From Streptomyces tubercidicus (GTDB lineage: Bacteria > Actinomycetota > Actinomycetes > Streptomycetales > Streptomycetaceae), in assembly GCF_027497495.1 (NCBI RefSeq), contig NZ_CP114205.1, positions 1,364,001 to 1,428,000 of the forward strand: a DNA stretch of 64,000 bases, written 5' to 3'. The notes beneath the pieces are model-generated. The model saw only the letters and a list, made by a program, of their open reading frames with translations. It did no database searches and was not told where the DNA came from. How positions within the stretch are numbered: position 1 is the stretch's first letter; the number at the start of each line of letters is the position of its first letter. Shown in pieces: positions 25,858 through 36,877 of the stretch. A program made the translations under genes and the position numbers.

Positions 25858-26326
25858 TCGCTTGTCACCCCCTCCGGCCTGCCCGTCGGCAGTGGGGGAA
25901 TTCGGGCCGCCACTACTTCCTGTATAGGTCACGCCGTCGTGGGCAGCGACTCGGACGGTACTCAGGGGTACGGATGGCCGCTGTGGGTGACCGCGTCTGC
26001 GGCCGGCTGTCGGCACTCCGCTGGGCGGCGCGATCAGTGCGGGGACCATACGGCTCCAGCCATGTGGCGGCTCGACCGGCGCCGGTGGCCGTCAACCGGC
26101 CCGCTGCTCCGCCTCGTTGGCGATCCACCGAACCAACTAGAGGCCGGTCCAGCCGCTTTGCCATACAGTGCCCAGATTTCCGAGCGTCCACATATTGGAC
26201 ATGTCGGCATAAAGGCTCTGACGATCACCTCATGCCCTTTACGTGCCGTTCAACTCCCGTATGCCCTGGGCCGAGAGTGTTCCCTCCATAGATCGGGGGA
26301 CAGATCCAGCCATTCAGGAGAATTAA
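25858..26326. other. 469-bp divergent intergenic region
   Basis: Spacer between the SpoIIE-domain gene and the phoX-like gene. It is AT-richer from about 26150 to 26325. I see no gene, no sigma-B-type GGGTAC -10 and no clear PHO box; AGGAG at 26316-26320 serves the downstream GTG. Confidence 0.5.
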
Positions 26327-27763
26327 GTGGCGCTCACTCGTAGAGACTTCGCGAAGCGTTCGGCCTGCACCGGAGCCGGGGTCGCCCTGGCCGGCAGCGT
26401 CGGCGCGCTGGGCACCGCCCCCGGCGCACTCGCGATGGAGAACGCCCAGGGCGGTGCGGACCGCTTCGACCCGGCGGCCGGATACGGCCCGCTGCTCAGT
26501 GACCCGGCAGGCATCCTTGCGCTCCCGCAGGGATTCTCGTACCGGGTCATCACCCGCAGCGGTGTCACCAAGCTGGAGTCGGGGGAGACCACTCCCTCCC
26601 ACCACGACGGGACGGCCACCTTTGAAGGCCCCCGCGGCACGACCCTGCTGGTCAACAACCACGAGCTCAAGGGGCCGCGGTCCGACTGGGAGCACCCGGT
26701 CCCACTCACCGAGGGGCTCGTGTACGACCCGGCAGCGGCGGGTGGCTGCACCGTCGTTGAGGTGCACCGGCACGGCGGGCACGTCGCCGAGTGGGTCGGC
26801 ATCGCCGGTACGTCGCAGAACTGCGCGGGTGGCCGCACCCCCTGGGGCACCTGGCTCACCTGCGAGGAGACCGCCGACAAGGCCGGTCAGCACGGTATGA
26901 CGAAGGACCACGGCTATGTCTTCGAGGTCGACCCGTACGACCGCCGGGCGAACCTGGACCCCAAGCCCATCAAGGCGCTGGGCCGTTACGAGCACGAGGC
27001 CGTGGTCGTCGACACCCACCGCGGTGACCTGTACCTGACCGAAGACGCCTCCGACCCGAACGGGCTGTTCTACCGCTGGGTGCCGCCGCATGGTTTCCGC
27101 CACGGCCGCGGTCAGCTCCGGAAGTTGGCCGATGATGCCGGTGTGCTTCTGGCACCCAAGTGCTACGACTCGGACGGTCGGTTCGTCGACGATCTCTCAC
27201 GGGCCACCAGGACCGGCACGGTCTACCGCGTCGACTGGGCCGAGGTGCCGGACCGGGACGCGCAGTCGAAGCCGGTGCGTGAGCAGTTCGCCGACGATGA
27301 GGTCACCCGGGCCCGCAAGCTCGAAGGCATGTGGTGGGCGGACGGCGGCGCCTACATCGTGGCGTCCTACGCCCGTGAGGAGAGCCCGGTCCAGCATGAC
27401 GGCCAGGTGTGGTTCTACTGCCCGCGCCGCCGGACCCTGACCCTCAAGGTGCTGCTGGGCGTCAACAAGAACCCGGCCGCCGACGGGGCCCTCGACGGCC
27501 CCGACAACATCACGGTCTCTCCGTACGGTGGGCTGATCATCGCCGAGGACGGGGAGGGCATCCAGCACCTCTTCGGGGCCACCGAGAGCGGCAGTACGTA
27601 TCCCATCGCACGCAATGAGCTGAACGTCGGGACCGCGGCCGAGCCGGAGTTCAGCGAGTTCACCGGTGTGGTGTTCTCGCCGGACGGGCGGACTCTGTTC
27701 GCCAACATCCAGACCCCCGGCATCATGCTCGCGATCACCGGTCCCTGGCGGCGTCAGCCGTGA
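26327..27763 (+). CDS. PhoX-family phosphatase, Tat-exported
   Basis: A 478-residue secreted phosphatase of the PhoX (DUF839) family, which uses calcium and iron to release phosphate from esters. A twin-arginine signal is present: LTRRDFAKRSACTGAG, hydrophobic core to about residue 36. Family blocks include YGPLLSDPAGILALPQGFSY, NNHELKGP, TWLTCEET, RYEHEAVVVD, YLTEDASDPNGLFYRW and the C-terminal GPDNITVSPYGGLIIAEDG, with EFTGVVFSPDGRTLFANIQ, all supplying the acidic ligands. GTG start six bases after AGGAG. A toxin-like secreted protein gene follows 126 bp later. Phosphate control is expected from the family but no PHO box was convincing. Confidence 0.9.
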   Translation: MALTRRDFAKRSACTGAGVALAGSVGALGTAPGALAMENAQGGADRFDPAAGYGPLLSDPAGILALPQGFSYRVITRSGVTKLESGETTPSHHDGTATFEGPRGTTLLVNNHELKGPRSDWEHPVPLTEGLVYDPAAAGGCTVVEVHRHGGHVAEWVGIAGTSQNCAGGRTPWGTWLTCEETADKAGQHGMTKDHGYVFEVDPYDRRANLDPKPIKALGRYEHEAVVVDTHRGDLYLTEDASDPNGLFYRWVPPHGFRHGRGQLRKLADDAGVLLAPKCYDSDGRFVDDLSRATRTGTVYRVDWAEVPDRDAQSKPVREQFADDEVTRARKLEGMWWADGGAYIVASYAREESPVQHDGQVWFYCPRRRTLTLKVLLGVNKNPAADGALDGPDNITVSPYGGLIIAEDGEGIQHLFGATESGSTYPIARNELNVGTAAEPEFSEFTGVVFSPDGRTLFANIQTPGIMLAITGPWRRQP

Positions 27764-27889
27764 CCGGGAGTCAGCCCGGTCTCTGACTGAGGGCCACCAG
27801 CGGCTGGGAGCCACCAGCCCCACCACCACAGAACCGAACGGCAATAAAGACCAACCGGCAAACCTGCCGGGGACGAAGAGGAGATCGCA

Positions 27890-28744
27890 GTGCATAACAG
27901 CTCGTCATCCCAGCTCTTCCGGAACCGCAAGATATCCGGAACCCACCGGAAGGGCGCCTCTTCCGCCCAGCGCGGAGGCCGGCGATTCCGCAAGGCTTCG
28001 CTCGCCGCGGGCGGCCTTCTCGGCGCCGCCGCACTGCTCACCGTTTTCCCGACCACGGCGCTGGCGGACCCGCCCTCGGCCCTCCCCGCCAACGCCAGTG
28101 ACGCCGAGCGGAACTTCCAGCCCGCCTTCGATTACGACAAGGACGGCTGCTACCCCACTCCCGCCATCGGGGCCGATGGCACGGTAGCTCCCGGCCTGAG
28201 CCTCGGCGGGGACACGAACGGGAGCTGCCGTGACGAGTCGGATCTCGACAACACCAATTCCTACTCGCGCCAGAAGTGCAACAACGGCTGGTGCGCGATC
28301 ATGTACACCCTCTACTTCGAGAAGGACCAAGCCTCACTCGGTCCCGGAAGTGCCGGACACCGGCACGACTGGGAACACATCGTGGTGTGGGTGAAGGACG
28401 ATCAGGTCCAATACGTTTCGACGTCGGCGCACGGCAAATTCACCACCCACGACCGCTCGCAGATCCTCTTTGACGGAAAGCACCCCAAGGTCGTCTACCA
28501 CAAGGACGGCGGCAGCACGCACGCCTTCCGCGCGGCCAACTCCTCGGATGACCCGGTGGAGAACCACAAGGGGACATGGCAGTACCCGACGCTCGTCGGC
28601 TGGGACGGTTACCCCGACGGCCTCCGCGACAAGCTGAGCCAGGCCGACTTCGGCCAGGCCACGTTCGGCATCAAGGACAGCGAGTTCAACACCAACCTGG
28701 AAAAGGCCAAGCCGGCCGATATCCCGTTCGACCCCCATGCCTGA
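27890..28744 (+). CDS. NLP/NPP1-family secreted necrosis-inducing-like protein
   Basis: A 284-residue exported protein of the Nep1-like family, whose members in plant pathogens insert into plant membranes and act as immune elicitors. The hallmark heptapeptide GHRHDWE is intact at 156-162, and the preceding CAIMYTLYFEKD resembles the nlp20 elicitor region. Four cysteines (C87, C113, C130, C135) could form two disulfides. The signal peptide has a long basic N-region (1-38), a hydrophobic core and a likely cut after TALA (residue 59). GTG start seven bases after GAGGAG. Third-position GC looks somewhat lower than neighbours, possibly from transfer. Host target unknown. Confidence 0.92.
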   Translation: MHNSSSSQLFRNRKISGTHRKGASSAQRGGRRFRKASLAAGGLLGAAALLTVFPTTALADPPSALPANASDAERNFQPAFDYDKDGCYPTPAIGADGTVAPGLSLGGDTNGSCRDESDLDNTNSYSRQKCNNGWCAIMYTLYFEKDQASLGPGSAGHRHDWEHIVVWVKDDQVQYVSTSAHGKFTTHDRSQILFDGKHPKVVYHKDGGSTHAFRAANSSDDPVENHKGTWQYPTLVGWDGYPDGLRDKLSQADFGQATFGIKDSEFNTNLEKAKPADIPFDPHA

Positions 28745-28758
28745 ACTCGCTCCCGGAT

Positions 28759-28790
28759 AACGGTCCGCCGCTTCGATCCGGCGGGCCGTT
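28759..28790 (+). terminator. hairpin terminator after the NLP gene
   Basis: AACGGTCCGCCG (28759-28770) pairs with CGGCGGGCCGTT (28779-28790), one G-T wobble, with an eight-base loop, followed by the T-rich TTCGCCTTTCC. It lies 15 bp after the stop. Confidence 0.75.
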
Positions 28791-28895
28791 TCGCCTTTCC
28801 GCGTTTCCGTCTGTCGGCGAGCGGACCCCGTCCCGTGCCGTGCCGTGGCGTGGCGTCCCGTCCCAGGTACCCCTCCGGACGGACCGCGCCCGCCG

Positions 28896-29408
28896 TCAGC
28901 GGACGAGCGCGGTGTAGACGGCGAACGCCGGCTCGTCGAAGAGGACGAAGCGCACCTCGCCGACGGCCGTCTCCGTCTCCCGTACGGTCTCCACCGCGAT
29001 CCGCGCCGCATCGTCCATCGGCCAGCGGTACACACCGGTGGAGATGGCCGGGAAGGCGACGGTGCGGGCGCCGAGGGCGTCGGCGACCCGCAGCGACTCG
29101 CGGTAGCAGGAGGCGAGCAGCTCGCTGCGGTCCTCGGAGGCGGAGTACACCGGGCCGACGGTGTGGATGACCCCGTGGGCCGGCAGCCGCCCTGCGGTGG
29201 TGGCGACGGCCTGGCCGGTGGGCAGGCCCCGGCCGTACTGCGCGGCGCGCAGATCGCGGCATGCGTCGAGGATCTCCGGGCCGCCGCGCCGGTGGATCGC
29301 GCCGTCCACTCCCCCGCCGCCGAGGAGCGACGAGTTGGCTGCGTTGACCACGGCGTCCACGGCTTGTTCGGTGATATCGCCCTGGATGAGGGTGAGGGAG
29401 GTGCTCAT
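28896..29408 (-). CDS. macro-domain protein, O-acetyl-ADP-ribose deacetylase-like
   Basis: A 170-residue single macro domain that binds ADP-ribose and in this subtype (YmdB/MacroD-like) removes it from acetyl or protein adducts. It has the ligand loops VVNAANSSLLGGGGVDGAIH, with the catalytic Asn and Asp, and FPAISTGVYRWP. Length fits a complete domain. The ATG at 29408 follows a minus-strand TAGGCT by eight bases and is leaderless. A sirtuin is encoded 5 kb away, the enzyme class that makes O-acetyl-ADP-ribose; the link is suggestive only. It faces the terminator of the NLP gene. Confidence 0.92.
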   Translation of the reverse strand: MSTSLTLIQGDITEQAVDAVVNAANSSLLGGGGVDGAIHRRGGPEILDACRDLRAAQYGRGLPTGQAVATTAGRLPAHGVIHTVGPVYSASEDRSELLASCYRESLRVADALGARTVAFPAISTGVYRWPMDDAARIAVETVRETETAVGEVRFVLFDEPAFAVYTALVR

Positions 29409-29416
29409 GGTGGCCG

Positions 29417-29422
29417 AGCCTA
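29417..29422 (-). promoter_or_regulatory. -10 element TAGGCT, leaderless start
   Basis: On the minus strand TAGGCT lies eight bases before the ATG of the macro-domain gene, with no Shine-Dalgarno. Confidence 0.5.
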
Positions 29423-29545
29423 GAGGGTGTCCGGCGGGTTCTCCGGGCACGACGAGCGGGGCATACGGGCGTCGCAGACCTGGAGTATCGGCGCGCCGAG
29501 CCGGCCGTTGGTCAGTGGTGATCGGGGCGCCGAACAGGCCGCCAA

Positions 29546-30967
29546 TCAGCGGCGGTTGGCGCGCAGTCGGCGCCAGACCGCCTTGGCGGCGTAGTGGCCG
29601 GACATGCCGTGGACGCCGGGGCCGGGCGGGGTGGCCTGGGAGCAGAGGTAGACGGCGGGGTGGGCGGTTTCGTAGGGGACGCGGGCGAGCTTGGGGCGGA
29701 TGAGCAGGCGCAGACCGGCCGCGGAGCCGGTGTTGGTGTCGCCGCCGACGTAATTGGCGTTGCGGGCGGCGATCTGCGGCGGTCCGGCGATCGCACGGGC
29801 CAGCACGAGGTCACGGAAGCCGGGGGCGAAGCGCTCGATCTGCCGCTCGACGGCGTCGGTGGCGTCGCCCTCCCAGCCGTGCGGGACATGGCCGTACGCC
29901 CAGAAGGTGTGCTTGCCCTCGGGGGCGCGGGTGGGGTCGATCAGGCTGGGCTGCGCGGTGATCAGGAAGGGGACGGAGGGGTCCTCGCCGTGGGTGGCGG
30001 CGTTGAGGGCGGCGCCGATCTCGCCGCTGGTGGGGCCGATGTGGACGGTACCGGCGCGGTGGGCCTCCTGGGCCGTCCACGGGACCGGGGCCGAGAGCGC
30101 GTAGTCGATTTTGAAGACGCTGGGGCCGTACTTCACGTCGCGGTAGGCGTTGCCCAGTCCGGCGATCCGGGCGAGCGCGGTCGGCGAGGTGTCGAAGACA
30201 TACGCGCGGGCCGGGGGCAGGTCGTCCAGGCGCTTGACCTCGAAGTCGGTGTGCACCACGCCGCCATGGGCGCGCAGCAGACCGGCGAGCGCGTCGGAGA
30301 TGGCCTGGGAGCCGCCGCGCGGTACCGGCCAGCCCTTGTGGTGCGCGCCGAGCGCGAACATCAGGGCCATCCCGGAGGTTCCGATGCCGCTGAGCGGGGC
30401 ATTGGCGTGCGCCCCGAGTCCGGCCAGCAGGCCGCGGGCCTTCGCGCCCTGGAAACGGCGGTTGAGGAGGCTGACCGGCTGCATCCCGACCAGGCCGAAG
30501 CGGGCGTAGGTCACCGGGTCCTGCGGCAGACCGAGCCACTGGGTGCGCAGGAAGTCGTGGGCCATGGTGTCCCACTTGCCGATGAAGGGGGCCACGAGCC
30601 TGCGGTAGGTGCCGGCGTCCCGCGCTCCGAAGGACATGGCGGTCTCGCCGACGGAGTGCGCGAGCACGGCGGCCGTACCGTCCGGGAACGGGTGCGCCAT
30701 CGGGAGGTCCGGGTGCAGCCATTCCAGGCCGTAGCGGTCCAGCGGCATGGCGGAGAAGGCGGGCGAGCCGACGCCGGTGGGGTGCACCGCCGAGCAGGGG
30801 TCGTGGCGGAAACCGGGGAGGGTCAGCTCCTCGGTACGGGCGCCGCCACCGATGGTGTCGCGGGCCTCGAAGACCTCCACCGACATACCGCGGCGGGCCA
30901 GTTCGACGGCCGCCGTCAGGCCGTTGGGTCCCGCTCCGATGACCACGGCATCGAGCATCCTCGGCAC
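29546..30967 (-). CDS. phytoene dehydrogenase-like FAD/NAD(P) oxidoreductase
   Basis: A 473-residue amine-oxidase-superfamily flavoprotein. The FAD-binding Rossmann loop is at the very N-terminus, [20 protein letters not shown] followed by a Glu-ending strand EVFEARD, and [17 protein letters not shown] is the second FAD block. The C-terminus has [20 protein letters not shown], contacting the flavin. It resembles CrtI-like proteins of unknown substrate that are widespread in actinobacteria, and no carotenoid genes are adjacent. The GTG at 30967 was chosen because GAGGGGAG lies eight bases upstream; an ATG three codons later is possible. Confidence 0.85.
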   Translation of the reverse strand: MPRMLDAVVIGAGPNGLTAAVELARRGMSVEVFEARDTIGGGARTEELTLPGFRHDPCSAVHPTGVGSPAFSAMPLDRYGLEWLHPDLPMAHPFPDGTAAVLAHSVGETAMSFGARDAGTYRRLVAPFIGKWDTMAHDFLRTQWLGLPQDPVTYARFGLVGMQPVSLLNRRFQGAKARGLLAGLGAHANAPLSGIGTSGMALMFALGAHHKGWPVPRGGSQAISDALAGLLRAHGGVVHTDFEVKRLDDLPPARAYVFDTSPTALARIAGLGNAYRDVKYGPSVFKIDYALSAPVPWTAQEAHRAGTVHIGPTSGEIGAALNAATHGEDPSVPFLITAQPSLIDPTRAPEGKHTFWAYGHVPHGWEGDATDAVERQIERFAPGFRDLVLARAIAGPPQIAARNANYVGGDTNTGSAAGLRLLIRPKLARVPYETAHPAVYLCSQATPPGPGVHGMSGHYAAKAVWRRLRANRR

Positions 30968-31007
30968 CTGCGCCACTCCCCTCGCGTACGACCCTCGCCG
31001 TCGAGGG

Positions 31008-31934
31008 TCAGTTGGCGGCTGCCAGCAGTCCGAGGATACGCCGCGCCGTTTCGGCGTCCCGGGCCGCGGTGAAGGGCAGCGCATTACCGCCTTCGATACG
31101 GAACGGCTGCCCGGCGACCGTGCCGCTGGCGCCGCCCGCCTCATGGACCAGCAGCAGCCCGGCCGCGTGGTCCCAGGAGTTCTCCCAGCTGAAGGCCGTG
31201 GCGTCGATCTCGCCGCGGGCTATGTACAGATACTCCAGGCCCGCCGAGCCACAGGGGCGCGGGGCGATACCGCCGGTCTCCAGGGTGGCCAGCACCCGCT
31301 TCTGCTCGTCGTTGGTGAAGTCGTAGTGAGAGGTGGCGACATCGAGGACCGCCCCGGAGGAGGGGCTGCCGGCCTGCAGCGGAACGCCGTTCAGCCAGGC
31401 GCCGGCGCCGCGGCGGGCGACGGCCATCAGGCCGAGCGCGGGGGCGTACGTCCAGGAGGCCAGCACCTCACCGCGGTGGGCGAGCGCGACCAGGGTGCAG
31501 AAACCGGGGTCACCGTGCACGAACTGGCGGGTGCCGTCGACCGGGTCGACGATCCAGACGGGGGCGTCCCCGTGCAGCGCGTCGAGCACCCGCGGGTCGG
31601 CGTGCACCGCCTCCTCGCCGACCACCCGGGAGCCGGGCAGCAGGGCCGTGAGCGAGGCGGTGAGGTGCTCCTCGGCGAGCCGGTCGGCGACCGTGACGAG
31701 GTCGTGCGGCCCGTTCTTCTCGACGATGTCCTCGGCGGCGAGCTGCCGGAAGCGGGGCACGATCTCGTCGGCCGCGGCGCGGCGGATGGCGGTCTCGACG
31801 GCGGCCAGATCCAGCGACGAGAGGTCGAGCGACGGGCCGTCCTGAGTGGTGGCCGGGGTCGCGACGGGCGGGGTGGCGGCAATCGGAGTAATCGCGATCT
31901 CTCCCGAATCTTCGGTACGAAGTGCTTCGATCAT
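31008..31934 (-). CDS. inositol monophosphatase-family protein
   Basis: A 308-residue magnesium-dependent phosphatase of the IMPase/FBPase/CysQ superfamily. The metal-binding motifs are complete: GEEAVHADP (Glu), [12 protein letters not shown], and [15 protein letters not shown]. The first about 35 residues are an Ala/Pro/Thr-rich extension not needed for the fold. In actinomycetes family members act on inositol-1-phosphate, histidinol phosphate or fructose-1,6-bisphosphate; none is indicated here. It lies 40 bp upstream of the FAD oxidoreductase gene on the same strand and probably shares its transcript. No strong RBS is seen at the chosen ATG. Confidence 0.88.
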   Translation of the reverse strand: MIEALRTEDSGEIAITPIAATPPVATPATTQDGPSLDLSSLDLAAVETAIRRAAADEIVPRFRQLAAEDIVEKNGPHDLVTVADRLAEEHLTASLTALLPGSRVVGEEAVHADPRVLDALHGDAPVWIVDPVDGTRQFVHGDPGFCTLVALAHRGEVLASWTYAPALGLMAVARRGAGAWLNGVPLQAGSPSSGAVLDVATSHYDFTNDEQKRVLATLETGGIAPRPCGSAGLEYLYIARGEIDATAFSWENSWDHAAGLLLVHEAGGASGTVAGQPFRIEGGNALPFTAARDAETARRILGLLAAAN

Positions 31935-32069
31935 GTGTCCATCGAAACACGAGCCACTGACACCACGACTGGACTCCAGGTGAATTCCGGATGCCGCGGC
32001 GGGCACGGCCGGGGGCCGGTCCCCCCGGCGCACAGCGGACGCGCGCCCGCCCCGGCCCGTTGGCGCGCC

Positions 32070-33914
32070 TCAGCGCCCCACCGCGTACCCCTGCATCCCC
32101 CGCGGATTCGCCGCCGCGGACAGCACACCGGACTCCGGGTCCCGCGCCACCGCGCACAGCCGCCCCTCGGACCAGGCATCACCCACCGTGACGCGATGAC
32201 CACGCCGACGCAGCTCATCAATGACCCCGTCGCCGATACGGGACTCCACGGTCACACTCCCCGGCCGCATCCCGCGCGGGAAGAAGGACCCGGGGAAGGA
32301 CTCGTGGTGCCAGTTGGGAGCGTCCACGGCACCCTGCAGATCCAGGCCGCCACGAACCGCCCCGCGCAGCGCCACGGCCAGGAAGAAGTGCACCTGCCAC
32401 TGATCCTGCTGATCGCCGCCCGGCGTCCCGAAGGCCATCACCGGAACGCCGTCGCGCAGCGCGAGGGACGGCGTGAGGGTGGTCCGGGGCCGGCGCCCCG
32501 GGGTGAGCGAGTTGGGCAGCCCCTCCTCCAGCCAGGCCATCTGCAGCCGGGTACCGAGCGGGAAACCGAGCGCCGGGACCACGGGGTTGGACTGCAACCA
32601 GCCGCCGGACGGGGTGGCGGAGACCAGATTGCCCCAGCGGTCGACGACATCGATGTGGCAGGTGTCGCCTCGGGTGGCGCCGTTGGGGTCGGTCTCGGGG
32701 GCGGCAGCCGCCGGTACGCCGCCCGCGACGGTCGGCTCGCCCGCCCCGCGCCCGGAGACGCCCCGCGCGTCGAATCCGTCCGTCCCCGCCCCCGCCGCTG
32801 CCGCCACCGCGTACCGGCTCAGCCACGGCGTACGGCCGTCCGGACTGCCGGGGCGCAGCTCGTACGAGGCCCGCTCGCCGATGAGGGCCCGCCGGTCAGC
32901 GTTGTAGTCCTCGCTCAGCAGGGCGCCGAGCGGCACCTCCGCCGCGTCGCCGTACCAGGCCTCGCGGTCGGCCATCGCCAGCTTGGAGCCCTCGATGAGC
33001 AGATGCACGTACTCCGGACTGCCGTATGCGGGCAACTCCGGCGGCAGCAGCGCGAGTTGCTGGAGGAAAACGGGCCCCTGGGACCAGCCGCCGACCTTGG
33101 CGACGGTCCAGCCGTTCCAGTCATGCGTAACGGGCGCCTCGTAGGTGGCGGAGAAGGCGGCCAGGTCATCGCCCGTGAGGGTGCCCGCATGGCGTTCACC
33201 GGAGGTGTCCATGGCGGGACGGGCCGCGAAGGCGGCGAGCGCTTCACCGATGAAGCCTTCGCGCCAGACACGGCGGGCGGCCTCGATCTGCGCCTCCCGG
33301 CCGCTCGCGGCCGCCTCCGCCTCAGCGATCAGCCGACGCCATGTGGCGGCCAGCGGCCGGTTCCTGAGCAGCCCACCGGGGGCGACCGGCCGGCCGTCGG
33401 AGAGATAGATCTCGGCGGACGAGATCCACTCCGTCTCGAAGAGTTCACGCACCGTGGCGACGGTCTCCCCGATCCGCTCGACGGCGGGATGACCGTGCTC
33501 GGCGTAGCCGATGGCGTACCGCAGCACCTCGGCCAGGGACTTGCTGCCGTAGTCGCGCAGCAACAGCATCCAGGCATCGAAGGCGCCGGGAACCGCAGCG
33601 GCCAGCGGCCCCGTGCCGGGCACCAAGTCCAGCCCCAGCGAGACGTAGTGCGCCACACTCGCACCGGCCGGTGCCGGCCCCTGTCCACACAGCACCCGCA
33701 CGGGCCCGTCCACGGGCGCCAGAATGATCGGCACCTCACCCGCCGGACCGTTCAGATGCGGCTCCACGACATGCAACACGAACCCGGCGGCCACCGCTGC
33801 GTCATAGGCGTTCCCGCCCTCCTCCAGGACAGCCATCGCGGACTGCGACGCCAACCAGTGCGTGGTGGAGGCCATACCGAAGGTGCCTTGGAGGGTGGGG
33901 CGGGTGGTGAACAC
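32070..33914 (-). CDS. gamma-glutamyltransferase-family protein without signal peptide
   Basis: A 614-residue Ntn-hydrolase proenzyme. Family blocks are GMASTTHWLASQSAMAVLEEGGNAYDAA near the start (shown here in two overlapping parts: GMASTTHWLASQ and VLEEGGNAYDAAVA), GPAGEVP, and PGTGPLAAAVPGAFDAW. Autocleavage should occur before the Thr in RGDTCHIDVVDRWGN, which becomes the nucleophile. C-terminal ALRDGVPVMAFGTPGGDQQDQ matches the GTPGG oxyanion region. Unlike the second family member at 49.6-51.4 kb it has no signal peptide, so it should be cytoplasmic and may act on another gamma-glutamyl or acyl substrate. Ala/Gly-rich insert near residue 365. Confidence 0.85.
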   Translation of the reverse strand: MFTTRPTLQGTFGMASTTHWLASQSAMAVLEEGGNAYDAAVAAGFVLHVVEPHLNGPAGEVPIILAPVDGPVRVLCGQGPAPAGASVAHYVSLGLDLVPGTGPLAAAVPGAFDAWMLLLRDYGSKSLAEVLRYAIGYAEHGHPAVERIGETVATVRELFETEWISSAEIYLSDGRPVAPGGLLRNRPLAATWRRLIAEAEAAASGREAQIEAARRVWREGFIGEALAAFAARPAMDTSGERHAGTLTGDDLAAFSATYEAPVTHDWNGWTVAKVGGWSQGPVFLQQLALLPPELPAYGSPEYVHLLIEGSKLAMADREAWYGDAAEVPLGALLSEDYNADRRALIGERASYELRPGSPDGRTPWLSRYAVAAAAGAGTDGFDARGVSGRGAGEPTVAGGVPAAAAPETDPNGATRGDTCHIDVVDRWGNLVSATPSGGWLQSNPVVPALGFPLGTRLQMAWLEEGLPNSLTPGRRPRTTLTPSLALRDGVPVMAFGTPGGDQQDQWQVHFFLAVALRGAVRGGLDLQGAVDAPNWHHESFPGSFFPRGMRPGSVTVESRIGDGVIDELRRRGHRVTVGDAWSEGRLCAVARDPESGVLSAAANPRGMQGYAVGR

Positions 33915-34158
33915 GGGGGCTCCTCTGTGGTGCGGTGAACACGCTGCGGCACGGGCCGGCCGTAACGGTCAGCGGCCGGGCCCCTCGCGATCGTACGTAC
34001 GGGCGTGGAGAGGGCGGGCGGGGCGATAGAGGCAGGTATGGGCGACGGCCGTGGCCCCTACCCAGCGGCCCCGCCACCTGGGAAGGGCTCGCACGCCGCT
34101 ACGCCCCCGCTGGCACCCCGACACCGATAACTGACAAGACGGCCGCCCCCGGACTGCA

Positions 34159-34164
34159 TACGCT
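34159..34164 (+). promoter_or_regulatory. -10 element TACGCT, leaderless start
   Basis: TACGCT lies six bases before the ATG of the sirtuin gene, with no ribosome-binding site. Confidence 0.5.
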
Positions 34165-34170
34165 CGCCCC

Positions 34171-35582
<1,412 letters not shown>

Positions 35583-35638
35583 ACGAGGCCGCACAAAGCG
35601 GCCGCTGACGAAGCGTCTGCCGGCCCGGAGGTAGCACA

Positions 35639-36703
35639 GTGCACGGTGAGTACAAGGTCCCCGGGGGCAAGCTCGTGGTCGTGGACCTCTGCGTCGAGGA
35701 AGGGCGGCTCAAGAACGTACGGGTCGCGGGTGACTTCTTCCTCGAACCGGACGAGGCCATCCTGCAGATCGACGACGCGCTGGAAGGTGCCCCGGCCGAC
35801 ACGGACACCGCCGGCCTCACCGCCCGGATCAACGCCGCGCTGCCCCCGTCGGCCGTGCTGTTCGGCTTCACCGGCGAAAGCGTCGCCATCGCGGTACGCC
35901 GTGCCCTGGCCCAGGCCACGGACTGGAGCGACTACGACTGGCAGCTCATCCACGAAGCCCCCCAGCCACCGGCCCTCCACATGGCGCTCGACGAGGTCAT
36001 CACGACCGAGGTGGCCGCCGGGCGGCGCCCGCCCACCCTCCGGGTCTGGGAGTGGGATGCGCCCGCCGTCATCATCGGCAGCTTCCAGTCGCTGCGCAAT
36101 GAGGTCGATCCCGACGGCGTCGCCCGCCACGGCGTCACGGTCGTCCGCCGGATCTCCGGTGGCGGCGCGATGTTCGCGGAGCCGCAGAGCACCATCACCT
36201 ACTCCCTCGCCGTCCCCGAGGCGCTGGTGTCCGGCCTGTCCTTCGCCGACAGCTACGCCTACCTCGACGACTGGGTCCTCACCGCACTCGGCGATATGGG
36301 CATCAAGGCGTGGTACCAGCCGCTCAACGACATCGCCACCGAGATCGGCAAGGTCGCGGGCGCCGCGCAGAAACGCATGGTCGGGCCGGGCGGCGGGCCC
36401 GGTGCGGTCCTGCACCACGTGACCATGTCCTACGACATCGACGCCGACAAGATGCTCGATGTGCTGCGCATCGGTAAGGAGAAGCTGTCCGACAAGGGCA
36501 CCAGGAGCGCCGGGAAACGCGTCGACCCGCTGCGCCGGCAGACCGGCCTGCCCCGCGAAGCCGTCATCGAGAAGATGATCGACTCCTTCCGCTCCCGCTA
36601 CGGCCTCACCCGCGGGCAGGTCACCGAGGGGGAGATGGCCCGCGCCCGGGACCTCGTCCGCACCAAGTTCGAGAATGCCGCGTGGACCGCACGCATCCCC
36701 TGA
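35639..36703 (+). CDS. lipoate-protein ligase-family protein with N-terminal accessory domain
   Basis: A 354-residue protein that would attach lipoate or octanoate to lipoyl domains. The LplA catalytic domain spans about 90-330: ALHMALDEVI, RVWEWDAPAVIIGSFQS (RWxxP-type region), RRISGGGAMF (the RR-x-x-GGG nucleotide loop) and GKVAGAAQKRM with the key Lys. Residues 1-85 (GEYKVPGGKLVVVDL, LKNVRVAGDFFLEPDEA) look like the LplA accessory domain, normally at the C-terminus or a separate subunit, so domain order is swapped. GTG start after GGAGG, eight bases. Free-standing; no lipoate-enzyme genes nearby. Confidence 0.85.
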   Translation: MHGEYKVPGGKLVVVDLCVEEGRLKNVRVAGDFFLEPDEAILQIDDALEGAPADTDTAGLTARINAALPPSAVLFGFTGESVAIAVRRALAQATDWSDYDWQLIHEAPQPPALHMALDEVITTEVAAGRRPPTLRVWEWDAPAVIIGSFQSLRNEVDPDGVARHGVTVVRRISGGGAMFAEPQSTITYSLAVPEALVSGLSFADSYAYLDDWVLTALGDMGIKAWYQPLNDIATEIGKVAGAAQKRMVGPGGGPGAVLHHVTMSYDIDADKMLDVLRIGKEKLSDKGTRSAGKRVDPLRRQTGLPREAVIEKMIDSFRSRYGLTRGQVTEGEMARARDLVRTKFENAAWTARIP

Positions 36704-36877
36704 CCGGCCGTCACGGCAAGGGCCCCGTTCGTGCGTGCCCCCGCGCGCATGGGCGGGGCGGGTGTCTCAGAGCGCCCAGGCCGGCGGGTGGACCGCGTCG
36801 GCCGCTGGGGTGCTCGCCCGGGACGTCCGGTGGCGCCTCGGCGACGGCGGGGTGCACCGCCCCGTGCAAGCGCCCGT

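Noticed and set aside
26230..26326. A PHO box before the phoX-like gene
   Set aside because: GTTCAACTCCC followed by GTATGCC is too poor a match to the direct 11-bp GTTCACC repeats.
30747..33938. A 1063-codon plus-strand frame opposite the oxidoreductase, phosphatase and transferase genes
   Set aside because: Antisense shadow of three genes with intact catalytic motifs on the other strand.
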